Positions 16,628-24,390 of a DNA stretch of 64,000 bases are shown here, one piece after another. Positions within the stretch are counted from its first letter, which is position 1. Every line of letters starts with the position of its first letter. Source of the DNA: Pectobacterium zantedeschiae (GTDB lineage: Bacteria; Pseudomonadota; Gammaproteobacteria; Enterobacterales; Enterobacteriaceae). Made by a program: the position numbers and the translations under genes. Below the pieces are notes generated by a model, which saw only the letters and a list, made by a program, of their open reading frames with translations, ran no database searches and was not told the origin of the DNA. Location: contig NZ_NWTM01000001.1 in NCBI RefSeq assembly GCF_004137795.1, positions 248,001-312,000 of the forward strand, given 5' to 3'.

Positions 16628-19161
16628 TATTGAACCCTCACGACAATATAATCACCTGTACGGGGATTTAGCGCCCAGCGGCCACTTCCAGCCACCATGC
16701 GATATTGATTGTCACCAACGTTAACTGGACGGAAATTGCCGACAGCGCCAGGATTCAACCCCGCTTCAGAAAACACGCCACGCGCTGCACCATGGAAGCG
16801 ATCTTTGAATGTGCTCTTATCCATGCCAAAAGGCATCACCACGTCGCCGCCGTTGAAGCTTTTATAAACACCGCCGGTGGCATACTGCACTGCTTGATCT
16901 GAAAGGTTGGAAGTTACGGCCTTGGAACTCATATCACTTTCTTTTCCAGATGAATATGCCAGCCCAGCATAGGCAGACTTAAACACGCTATAGGTCATCT
17001 GGTGCGCCTGCGGGTTGTATTGAAATGCATTACCAACAGCCAAATCGAATGCTTCACGTAACTTATCGTCACTGGGCAACATCACCGGTTGCATGCCAGC
17101 CTTTTTCTGCGCCTCTGTAGGATTGACTAACTGATCCCCCAACAGAATAACTTTTGCTGCTTCGTACTTGTCCATGGTGGGTTTGTACTTAATGAACTGG
17201 CTATAAGCGATCGTCGATTGCCGGTTGTTGTATTGGTTATCCTCCGGTGCCAGTAGCAGTGAAGCGTACGCAGTGGCGGCGCTATTGGGTGCAATTGAAC
17301 CAGCAATGCTGCGCAATGCCTGTGGCGGAAGAGAGCGCCCAAAGGCTTGCAGTAGGTTGACAGACTGATCGATGTTGGTTGAACCACGAACCATTTCAGA
17401 CAGGCCTGCGGCTTCTTGCTTGGACAGTAGGGGGGCATTTATACCGAGGGCTTTAAGCTGATCGGAATTTGCAAAACGAATTTTCACCTCTGCTGCGATA
17501 TCGTTTGGGTTATTGCTGGTTATCGGTTTAAACGCTCCCATATCCACCGCCGCCTGGTAGGGGTCGGACTCGCGGAGGCTGATTACTCGATCAGCTGCTA
17601 CCTGAACGTGGTCAAATGCCGTTGAGCGGCCGGCAAACCCTTCACCTTCGCCCAATTTACCCTTCAGGTCAGCCACATATTGGTTGATACTGGCCGTCGG
17701 CATGTTGCGAAAAGAGCCAATGTATTGGCCAGCCACACGCATATTTGAAAAGTCTTCGTAGCGCTGTCGCCCTTCACGGTAACCATACGCCTGGATGAAC
17801 CTTCCTTCCGTCGGCGCGTTAGGATACTCAACACCTTTCAGGTATGAGGCGGTGGCGTCCTGAACAACGTCAGTAAGTTGTGCCCGGTACTCCGAACGCT
17901 GCTGATTCTCCATTGTCATAGCCTGGCGGACGTATCTACCTTGCTCAGACGGATCGAGCAATGAGAATGCAGTGCTTCTGGTAACTCTTCGTCCAGTATC
18001 AGGAAGCGTTGAAATACCGAGCGCAGCCTGAATGCCAGAGCCAATCTGCTCCTGTGTATATGGCACGTTGCCGCTATTTTCATGACTGGTGATAGCTGTT
18101 GTCATTCGCGCAAGCGTAGCGGGATCGGTAAGGTCAACGGGCGTATTTGCTGGAATACCCATAGCCTTTGAAACATTGGCAACGTAAGCTGCTGTGGCGT
18201 CTGCACCATTTTCTGATGGCGGAGCCCACCGATTGATTATCTGATCAATCGTCTGGTATCCCTGTCGGCTATATGAAAGCAGGTTTTTACCCAGCGCACG
18301 AATACCATGTTCAGGTGTAGCAAACTGAACAAATCTACCATCATGACCGGTTTGCCCATCCCAACTGTTTTTATCACTAAATTCAATATTGCCGGGGTTG
18401 TTGTTTTTTAGGCCTCTAGGCCCCTCTCCCTTTATTGTGGGAACACGAACGCCACCGCCTGAATCTGATGGCTCACCATTTCGCTGTAAAAATTCAGCAA
18501 CCTGACCAGCACCTAACTGGTTTTCGACGTTTTGTTTAGCGGCGACTTTCTTTGCTTCTGTTAGCTTTGCTTGTATCTGCTCATCGCTCCAGCCATGATT
18601 GGTTCCAAATGCTTTTATGTTTTCAGTCATCGACTTAAACCGACCAGCCCAAGCAGGGTTAGATGAATCGGTTTTTGATAACTCATCAATATCTAGATCA
18701 AGCGATCCCTGAAATTGCCCATACTGATACTTCTGCGTTTGATCGCGCTCGTATGACCTTACTTGAGTCTCGTATTGCATATCCATACGCCTGATGTTCA
18801 GCGATAATTTATCTCGCATCCCCCCTGCAGGCATTCGGCTTAGTATCTCTTCACCTTTTGCTTTTATGTTCCCTATAGTGGCAATGCCGTGCGGCATAGC
18901 ATCCTTTCCCTGCTTCGTATACAGGCCGTTACTTGGGTCATTAAGCTGACTATTTGCAAATTCCTGATACTCAACCTCACCCTCTTGGGTTTGAGCAAGA
19001 TCGGCTTTTTGCTTGGCTTCACCAAACGCCTGAGCATAGAGATCTATCGTGTTTGCCAGCCCACCACCCAGCATTTCTGGTGTGGCGCGGTTAACCACTG
19101 GTGTAGATGAGAATCCCTGGCTACTGACTTGAGGACCGCGCACTACCGGTACAGTTGGCAT
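16627..19161 (-). CDS. Virion-associated ejection protein with P5-like/peptidoglycan-hydrolase domain
   Basis: The 844-residue product starts at 19161 after GGAGG. Residues ~245-380 form a recognisable phage domain: 'RGLKNNNPGNIE', then 'FVQFATPEHGIRALGKNLLSY', 'TIDQIINRWAPPSENGADATAAYVANVSKAMG' and 'AITSHENSG'. This pattern occurs in virion structural proteins thought to degrade peptidoglycan locally during entry. The N-terminal ~230 residues are helical (coiled tail-tube or ejection type) and the C-terminal half is long and Gln/Ala-rich. It is the first large gene of the ejection operon. Confidence 0.75.
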   Translation of the reverse strand: MPTVPVVRGPQVSSQGFSSTPVVNRATPEMLGGGLANTIDLYAQAFGEAKQKADLAQTQEGEVEYQEFANSQLNDPSNGLYTKQGKDAMPHGIATIGNIKAKGEEILSRMPAGGMRDKLSLNIRRMDMQYETQVRSYERDQTQKYQYGQFQGSLDLDIDELSKTDSSNPAWAGRFKSMTENIKAFGTNHGWSDEQIQAKLTEAKKVAAKQNVENQLGAGQVAEFLQRNGEPSDSGGGVRVPTIKGEGPRGLKNNNPGNIEFSDKNSWDGQTGHDGRFVQFATPEHGIRALGKNLLSYSRQGYQTIDQIINRWAPPSENGADATAAYVANVSKAMGIPANTPVDLTDPATLARMTTAITSHENSGNVPYTQEQIGSGIQAALGISTLPDTGRRVTRSTAFSLLDPSEQGRYVRQAMTMENQQRSEYRAQLTDVVQDATASYLKGVEYPNAPTEGRFIQAYGYREGRQRYEDFSNMRVAGQYIGSFRNMPTASINQYVADLKGKLGEGEGFAGRSTAFDHVQVAADRVISLRESDPYQAAVDMGAFKPITSNNPNDIAAEVKIRFANSDQLKALGINAPLLSKQEAAGLSEMVRGSTNIDQSVNLLQAFGRSLPPQALRSIAGSIAPNSAATAYASLLLAPEDNQYNNRQSTIAYSQFIKYKPTMDKYEAAKVILLGDQLVNPTEAQKKAGMQPVMLPSDDKLREAFDLAVGNAFQYNPQAHQMTYSVFKSAYAGLAYSSGKESDMSSKAVTSNLSDQAVQYATGGVYKSFNGGDVVMPFGMDKSTFKDRFHGAARGVFSEAGLNPGAVGNFRPVNVGDNQYRMVAGSGRWALNPRTGDYIVVRVQ

Positions 19162-19177
19162 AATTAACCTCCAGGTA

Positions 19178-19357
19178 TTAGTGACTGGCCTTCATAGGCA
19201 GATTCAGAGCCTTATCGATCAACCCGCGCGCGATTGCATGGATGCTTGGCGCTATGCCTAAGGGGGATTTCTGTTGTTCTTCTTCTTGAATTAACTTCAG
19301 TTTCACCATCTGCTCTTTGCTGATAAGCACAGGCTTCATTGTTGCTTGTCGAGACAT
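19178..19357 (-). CDS. Small protein, possibly ribbon-helix-helix
   Basis: The 59-residue product from the ATG at 19357 follows GAGGTGG closely; an in-frame ATG at 19375 has no such site. The sequence 'MKPVLISKEQMVKLKLIQEEEQQKSPLGIAPSIHAIARGLIDKALNL' has the strand-helix-helix rhythm of RHH DNA-binding proteins. It lies 16 bp upstream of the first ejection gene, so it may autoregulate this operon. The call is structural inference only. Confidence 0.5.
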   Translation of the reverse strand: MSRQATMKPVLISKEQMVKLKLIQEEEQQKSPLGIAPSIHAIARGLIDKALNLPMKASH

Positions 19358-19514
19358 AACCACCTCATTAGTCATTATTGATACAATTCTTTATGTTTCA
19401 TAAAATGAAATGATAACAGTATTTGTTGCAAATAATGAAATTCTAAGTGGTGGTTATTTCGACAGCAATTTTCGGTGGTACGTGTATTCCAGTTCAACCA
19501 AATGGGAGTGAATA

Positions 19515-19895
19515 GTGACTGCTCAAATTTCAGCGTATGGCCGCTTGGTGGTTGATGTGCAAAGCCGTACCACCAGCAGCGGCAACAACATGAGCTTTGC
19601 CCGGATAGCGGTATCGCTACCTTGCCAGCGTTCTGATAATGGGGAGGGAACTTTCTGGCTGGCGGTAACGGCCTTTGGCAAACAGGCCGACGCGCTAGCG
19701 AAGCATCAAAAAGGTGACATGGTGAGCGTGTCGGGCAATATGCAGCTAACCCAATGGACAGATGGTCACGGTAATGAGCAGAACGGCTATCAGGTGATCG
19801 CAGATAGTGTGGTAAGTGCGAGAACAGTGCGCCCTGGTGGTCGAAAGGGTGCCATCGGCCAACCAACAGACGCATTACGTCGTGCAAGAGAGTAA
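19515..19895 (+). CDS. ssb: Phage-type single-stranded DNA-binding protein
   Basis: A 126-residue OB-fold protein with 'MTAQISAYGRLVVDVQSRTTSSGNNMSFARIAVSL', 'FWLAVTAFGKQADALAKHQKGDMVSVSGNMQLTQW' and 'GYQVIADSVVSARTV', the usual SSB strand order. It is shorter than chromosomal SSB and lacks the acidic DDDIPF-type tail, as is common in elements. It would coat ssDNA during replication of the element. It diverges from the ejection operon. A broken relative lies in the opposite orientation at 25574-25654. Confidence 0.85.
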   Translation: MTAQISAYGRLVVDVQSRTTSSGNNMSFARIAVSLPCQRSDNGEGTFWLAVTAFGKQADALAKHQKGDMVSVSGNMQLTQWTDGHGNEQNGYQVIADSVVSARTVRPGGRKGAIGQPTDALRRARE

Positions 19896-20127
19896 AGTGC
19901 ACAGTCAACAAAGAAGGATCAATAACAAGTTGCTTTCGAGCAACAGAGACATGTCATAGCACAGTGGAAACAGGAAAAGTTTTATACGCGAACGATGCTA
20001 AATTAGACTAACAATAGAACATAGTTGCAAGCCTTGCGGTATCTGGGGTTGTGCGGTATTTCGATTCAGAACTGTGCTCTAAAAACCCATATGATTTCGT
20101 ATGGCTAATTTCAGACAGGAGCTGATA

Positions 20128-20706
20128 ATGAACCTTTGGGTAAGTCCTCAGCAACGCCACTATACGCATGAATTGCCGTACTTGGGTGGTAAAGCTATTA
20201 AACGTCTGGTGACACTCAGCGATACTGGATGGCGTTGGGTTAGTTCACAAGGGCGGTCAATAGAGCTTTATCCAGTAGTAACAGAGCACAACTTTCGTAC
20301 CTGTAGGGCTAGGGTCAAAACTGGCAGAGAGCTACTGATAACTCTTAGCACCACAGCAACACATTTTAATGGCCGACGCTGGTGGTTTGTATGCCCATAT
20401 TGCGAGGAGAGACAGGGAAAGCTTTATTGGTCAGATGCTGATGTTGCATGCCGTAAATGCTTTAGGCTTCATTACGCCAGCCAAAGCCAAGATAGATTAG
20501 GAAGATTGCGCTTAAAAATATGGCGCAAACGAGCGGCTATATGGGGGGACTATGCTCCAGCTTATAACTTGTTTAATAACGCGGCGTATTTCCCGAAGCC
20601 AGATAACATGCGATGGTCGACATTTGAAAACCAACTCCAGCGCTTGCTCAATCTTGAAGCATCCTATTGGGGACCTCTAGCTAAAAAGCTTGGCATCGAT
20701 GACTGA
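20128..20706 (+). CDS. Hypothetical phage-type protein with zinc ribbon
   Basis: The 192-residue product from the ATG at 20128 (AGGAG upstream) rather than the open frame from 20101. It has a clear zinc-ribbon-like module: 'WWFVCPYCEERQGKLYW' and 'VACRKCFRLHYASQSQDRLGRLRLKIWRKR', i.e. two CxxC knuckles about 20 residues apart. A basic helical segment follows. The N-terminal part (~85 residues) looks like a small beta domain. Similar zinc-ribbon proteins of unknown role are common in prophages. A nucleic-acid-binding role is inferred. Confidence 0.65.
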   Translation: MNLWVSPQQRHYTHELPYLGGKAIKRLVTLSDTGWRWVSSQGRSIELYPVVTEHNFRTCRARVKTGRELLITLSTTATHFNGRRWWFVCPYCEERQGKLYWSDADVACRKCFRLHYASQSQDRLGRLRLKIWRKRAAIWGDYAPAYNLFNNAAYFPKPDNMRWSTFENQLQRLLNLEASYWGPLAKKLGIDD

Positions 20707-20929
20707 AGCATCACTACAATGGCTTGAATCTATGGACATGGAACAGAGCACACAGATGGATGAATATATTATTACTCCGACAGATCTGTCTGTTGCCGTA
20801 TGGTGTTGAAAGTCAGTTTTTCCAGATGCATCCCGACAGAGTTAATCGTTGACGTTAGTACTCCGACAAACTGTGTATTTACTCTTGTTACAACAGATCC
20901 AGGGCACAAGAAATTGCGCATCGTTAGAA

Positions 20930-20944
20930 TTGCGCAGTGCGCAA
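20930..20944. promoter_or_regulatory. Perfect palindrome, candidate operator upstream of the KilA-N gene
   Basis: TTGCGCAGTGCGCAA is a perfect 15-bp palindrome, preceded by another TTGCGCA at about 20914. It lies 26 bp upstream of the KilA-N remnant start and could control that gene and the downstream cassette. Related TGCGCA words occur at about 31240-31266, behind the AlpA gene at 30927. Confidence 0.5.
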
Positions 20945-20970
20945 AACGAAACTGAACGGTAAGCAGAAAA

Positions 20971-21387
20971 ATGCACAACGTTTCATTGATTGTATTCCGA
21001 GATATCAGTGGTATCGCCAACAGCAACAACCTCACAAAACCTCACTTTGCAGATCGTATCGCTGGCGTTGAAATTTCCACGGACGCAGAGGGGCGGTTTA
21101 ACCTGAACGCGCTTCATCAAGCTAGTGGATTGGGAGCAAACAAAGCTCCCGCTCAGTGGTTGCGCACCCAGGCTGCGCAGGATTTGATTCAGGAAGTAAC
21201 CGATATGCAGATCTGCACATCGTCCATTCAGAGCCTATTGTTTGGGAATTCAGGCGAGCAAGAAGAAGTCCGGATAACAAAATCCCACAAAAATTATATA
21301 ATAACTGCTATTGATCTGATGGTAGCGCTGACCTATATGTTAGGAGAGCGGTCTGTGCGAATCCGTAATAAGAAAAGGCTTTATTAA
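20971..21387 (+). pseudogene. Truncated KilA-N domain protein
   Basis: The 138-residue reading contains a KilA-N domain: 'IAGVEISTDAEGRFNLNALHQASGLGANKAPAQWLRTQAAQDLIQEV' and later 'YIITAIDLMVALTYMLG'. It then ends abruptly in 'RSVRIRNKKRLY', whereas KilA-N antirepressors normally have a C-terminal domain. The stop lies only 18 bp before the cargo cassette, consistent with the cassette having replaced the 3' part of this gene. The remaining N-terminal DNA-binding half may still be made and could regulate the downstream operon. Confidence 0.6.
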
Positions 21388-21405
21388 CCACGTAGGAGCA
21401 ATGCG

Positions 21406-21792
21406 ATGGGGAGCTCAGGGTCGGGGCATTTTTCAGATTATCCAGGTACAAAAGCTAAGAAGGTTGTAGGAGATGAGACTGGCATAGAGGGGGGCGCTAG
21501 CGGGGTCGATAGATGTAAACAGGCATTTCATACTGTGCTGGAAGATGTTGGAAACAGTGATTTTTATTCACGGTTCAGAAATGTGCCTGCTGTCGGCGAT
21601 CAACTTGGTATTGTTTTCGATAAGAAACGCGTTTTCGCGGTGGATATGCAGGGTGTAAAGGTAGGGGCACTTCCTACCTCATTCAATTATCTCGTAGCAT
21701 GCCTCGAAGATGGTGTAACTTACGTGGGCCTGGTGAGTTTCTCCGCAGCCTCGCCCGTTCCTACCGTAAATGCTGACTTCGTGCCGAGATAA
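21406..21792 (+). CDS. Cassette protein 1: small protein with conserved-looking MGSSGSG amino terminus
   Basis: A 128-residue soluble protein. The ATG at 21406 follows TAGGAGC with 8-nt spacing. The extreme N-terminus, MGSSGSGHFSDYPGT, is Gly/Ser-rich and flexible. After Met removal it would expose Gly2. The body has 'GASGVDRCKQAFHTVLEDVGNSDFYSRF', 'VPAVGDQLGIVFDKKRVFAVDMQGVKVGALPTSFNYLVACLEDGVTYVGLVSF' and a 'PVPTVNADFVPR' end, a small alpha/beta domain. No enzyme motif is seen. It is the first gene of the four-gene operon, and the next gene starts 2 nt after its stop. Given a QueC-like partner, it is a candidate substrate for N-terminal deazaguanine conjugation (inference) or a nucleotide-binding adaptor. 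Confidence 0.75.
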   Translation: MGSSGSGHFSDYPGTKAKKVVGDETGIEGGASGVDRCKQAFHTVLEDVGNSDFYSRFRNVPAVGDQLGIVFDKKRVFAVDMQGVKVGALPTSFNYLVACLEDGVTYVGLVSFSAASPVPTVNADFVPR

Positions 21793-21794
21793 TC

Positions 21795-23123
21795 ATGGAT
21801 TGCAAAGATACAGTTCTAATTGTTGGGGAACTTGTTATCGACTATACGCTTGCTCAGCGTGGTGTAATGTGCAAGCTTCGCTTGGGAGGAATTGCTCATG
21901 CTGCAAGGGGGATGTGGGCGGCAGGGTTAAATTATTCAGTAGCAGCTTTCTGCCCTCAATACCTTGTTGATGAAGCCAGTCGCTATCTGGATGAGGTTGG
22001 GTGTAAAGATTTCATCTGGCTTGGTGATGTCATAGGTGCACCGAACGTTATCCTTATTGGCGACGTGACAGAAGTTTCGCACCAAGGCTACGAAGATCTA
22101 ATGAGCGATACCAAAGTAGTGAAAGTTAATGACCCGTTGCCATGTCTCGAAGCTTATAAGAAAATCGTTGTCTTCCCTGGTCGATTCGATATCAATGTAC
22201 TCGCTAACGCATTTACTGAAGACGCACGGTTTTCGTTCGATATAGCGTATGACCTTGAGGATCTATCTTCACTTAAGGAGTTCTGCGGGCGCGTGCAAGC
22301 TGTCATTATCTCGACATCGTCCCCATTGTTTATGAAACTTGGAAAAGACGATATCGGTGGACTTCTAAATGTAGTGAGGACACTTTCGCCAGACGTATTT
22401 CTGCTTAAAGAAAATCGTGGCGGTAGTCGGCTTTTTGATTTGCGTAATAACGATGTCGAAGAAATACCAGCAACGTTGGGCAATACCGTTAACTCAGTCG
22501 GTGTTGGAGATGTTTATTCGAGCGTTATGGTAGGCCTCTCTCACAAGGGGTGGATTGAAGCTGCATGGCGTGGATGCCAAGCTGCGACGGTGTACTCACA
22601 GTCGACATTTCCAGACGACATCAAACGCGATTTGCAACGCGAATTCCGCCTTTCGATGGATGTACTGCAAGCACTCCGAGGGACAGTGCTCCCATGGCAT
22701 GACCGACAGAGTTACTCGATTTACCTTGCTGGTCCAGATTTTTCATATGTTGAAAAACAGGAACTCGACCATGCTGTTGAAAGTCTGGTGTATCACAACT
22801 TCAAGGTGCGTCGTCCCGTTCTTGAAAATGGAGAGTTGAAGCGACCTGCAAGTAGTGGTGAGCTGCGCTGTACATATCACATGGATTACCATCTGCTAAA
22901 GGAATGTGACGCAATCTTCGCTGTCCCCCTCGACCGAGACCCTGGCACGCTTGTGGAAATCGGTATGGCAATCGAGATGGGTAAGCCGGTCATCACCTAT
23001 GATCCGCGGCATGAGAATGAGAACACGATGGTAGTTGTCGGAAGTTCGGTATATTCTTCTAGCCTTGATATGTGCCTCAACGGTATGTTTAGTGTCATTG
23101 CTGAATTGAGGGCCAAATCGTGA
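21795..23123 (+). CDS. Cassette protein 2: PfkB-family kinase fused to nucleoside 2-deoxyribosyltransferase
   Basis: The 442-residue product has two domains. Residues ~5-285 are a ribokinase/PfkB fold: 'LIVGELVIDYTLA' at the start, the substrate-binding 'LGGIAHAARGMWAAG' (30-44), and 'NSVGVGDVYSSVMVGL' (233-248), whose GVGD corresponds to the GAGD signature with catalytic Asp239. Residues ~303-435 are a nucleoside 2-deoxyribosyltransferase-like domain: YLAGPDF (310-316), 'ECDAIFAVPLDRDPGTLVEIGMAIEMGKPV' with Asp372 and probable nucleophile Glu388. Both active sites look intact. The pair could phosphorylate and cleave or exchange nucleosides. I know of no housekeeping protein with this fusion. 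Its stop overlaps the next start (GTGA). Confidence 0.88.
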   Translation: MDCKDTVLIVGELVIDYTLAQRGVMCKLRLGGIAHAARGMWAAGLNYSVAAFCPQYLVDEASRYLDEVGCKDFIWLGDVIGAPNVILIGDVTEVSHQGYEDLMSDTKVVKVNDPLPCLEAYKKIVVFPGRFDINVLANAFTEDARFSFDIAYDLEDLSSLKEFCGRVQAVIISTSSPLFMKLGKDDIGGLLNVVRTLSPDVFLLKENRGGSRLFDLRNNDVEEIPATLGNTVNSVGVGDVYSSVMVGLSHKGWIEAAWRGCQAATVYSQSTFPDDIKRDLQREFRLSMDVLQALRGTVLPWHDRQSYSIYLAGPDFSYVEKQELDHAVESLVYHNFKVRRPVLENGELKRPASSGELRCTYHMDYHLLKECDAIFAVPLDRDPGTLVEIGMAIEMGKPVITYDPRHENENTMVVVGSSVYSSSLDMCLNGMFSVIAELRAKS

Positions 23124-23743
23124 TAAAAAAGGTGCTCCTTCTAGCTTCGGGTGGCCTAGACTCAACAACTGTTGCATACCAGCTTGCAGCAGAAGGTGTT
23201 GAAGTTGTACCGATTTTTTTCGACTATGGGCAACATTGTGTAGAAATTGAGTGGAGTAGGGTAAATGAAGTCCTGCCTTCCGAAATGCAACGGCCTGAGC
23301 GCTTTGATATATCTGATATCTTCCGAGGCTCGCAATCGCGGCTAATTCGCGAAGCAGATCTTTGGACTGAGGATATCAAGGACGACGATTTGTACATCCC
23401 ATATCGGACAATGCTGTTTTTCGCTGCTGCTGCGGCACGCGCACAGATTGCCGGTATCTTGAATGTCTATACCGGATTCATCAATAGCAACCACGCCAAA
23501 GAAATTGACTGTACTGCTGCATTTATGAATAATCTCGACGAACTTACATCAAGCATTGGTCCCGTTCGCTTTCATTCGCCATTCCGCTATTCGTCCAAAG
23601 CCGATGTAGCTAGGGTTGCTGCTGAGCTTGGTGTTCCTATCGGACGAACTTATTCGTGCCAGGCGTCCGCACAGTTTCCTTGCGGTGCTTGTCCGAACTG
23701 TGTTGAGCGCCTGAGTGCATTAAAAGAGGCAAAATTAGTATGA
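23120..23743 (+). CDS. Cassette protein 3: QueC-like 7-cyano-7-deazaguanine synthase family enzyme
   Basis: The 207-residue product starts with GTG inside the previous stop. The PP-loop SGGLDST (10-16) activates a carboxylate with ATP, and 'DYGQHCVEIEW' and 'IPYRTMLFFAAAAARAQ' follow as in QueC. A zinc site is intact with Cys180, Cys188, Cys191 and Cys194 ('SCQASAQFPCGACPNC'). QueC converts CDG to preQ0 in queuosine synthesis. Immune-system relatives (Cap9 of type IV CBASS, QatC) share the fold. No queD, queE or tgt gene is nearby, so this is not a queuosine operon. It may draw CDG/preQ0 from the host and use it for a specialised modification. Confidence 0.9.
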   Translation: MIKKVLLLASGGLDSTTVAYQLAAEGVEVVPIFFDYGQHCVEIEWSRVNEVLPSEMQRPERFDISDIFRGSQSRLIREADLWTEDIKDDDLYIPYRTMLFFAAAAARAQIAGILNVYTGFINSNHAKEIDCTAAFMNNLDELTSSIGPVRFHSPFRYSSKADVARVAAELGVPIGRTYSCQASAQFPCGACPNCVERLSALKEAKLV

Positions 23744-24390
23744 GTAATTCCGCCATCGAGATTTTGCAAGTAGCGCGTAGCATCGCTAATCATGCGAAAA
23801 ATCAAGGCGCACTCTTTGAGGTGAGGTCCCCACGTGATATCTGTGATCACATCGGAGCCGTTCTCGCGGACTCAGTGCTCCAAGCTGGACTTAATTATAT
23901 GACGGTTGTGCGTCCTCGGGTGCAGACTATCCTGCGGATGCATCCGAATCACGTCACAATTTCCTCATTGGTCTCGCTAATTCAGAGCGGAGAAACAGGT
24001 ACATTTTTGAACTGGCGCCATCATGAGAAGGTTAGCCGTTTCGAGGCGCTAGTAGCTTTCTTGCAAAGAGCTGGAATTGAGGACGTACAGGATTTACGTT
24101 TGAGTCTGGCATCCAATGAATTCTGTGATGCAATTCAAGCCATAAATGGTATCGGCCCGAAGACGGTCGATTATATGGGATGTCTCGTCGGCATTGACTC
24201 CATCGCAGTTGACCGTCACGTTCGCACATTCGCGAAAGCAATTGGTGTCAAAAATGATGACTATCACTTCTTGCGTGAGTCTTTTTGCTTCGCCGCAGAC
24301 CTTCTCTCTCTTTCGCGTCGAGAATTTGACGCTTGGCTCTGGCGTCGAGCTGCAATGCCAACTCAAGTACAGATGTCTCTCGCCATCTAG
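23740..24390 (+). CDS. Cassette protein 4: OGG-like HhH-GPD DNA glycosylase
   Basis: The 216-residue all-helical product has the helix-hairpin-helix and catalytic segment 'INGIGPKTVDYMGCLVGIDSIAVDRHVRTFAKAIGV'. Lys141 of GIGPKT matches the Schiff-base lysine of OGG/Nth-type bifunctional glycosylases, and Asp158 of 'VDRHV' matches the catalytic aspartate. There is no C-terminal Fe-S cysteine cluster, so it is nearer OGG than endonuclease III. It overlaps the QueC-like gene as ATGA. OGG-like genes also occur in type IV CBASS loci. It may excise a base from nucleic acid or a nucleotide. Its actual substrate is unknown. Confidence 0.85.
   Translation: MSNSAIEILQVARSIANHAKNQGALFEVRSPRDICDHIGAVLADSVLQAGLNYMTVVRPRVQTILRMHPNHVTISSLVSLIQSGETGTFLNWRHHEKVSRFEALVAFLQRAGIEDVQDLRLSLASNEFCDAIQAINGIGPKTVDYMGCLVGIDSIAVDRHVRTFAKAIGVKNDDYHFLRESFCFAADLLSLSRREFDAWLWRRAAMPTQVQMSLAI

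Noticed and set aside
23120-23743. QueC-like gene as part of ordinary queuosine biosynthesis
   Set aside because: No queD, queE, folE or tgt nearby, the gene is embedded in an element operon with unrelated enzymes, and a GTG overlap links it to the kinase/deoxyribosyltransferase fusion.
21406-24390. Complete type IV CBASS or Qat system
   Set aside because: No CD-NTase catalytic motif, no TGT-like protein, and no QatA or QatD in the window; only the QueC-like and OGG-like parts are shared.
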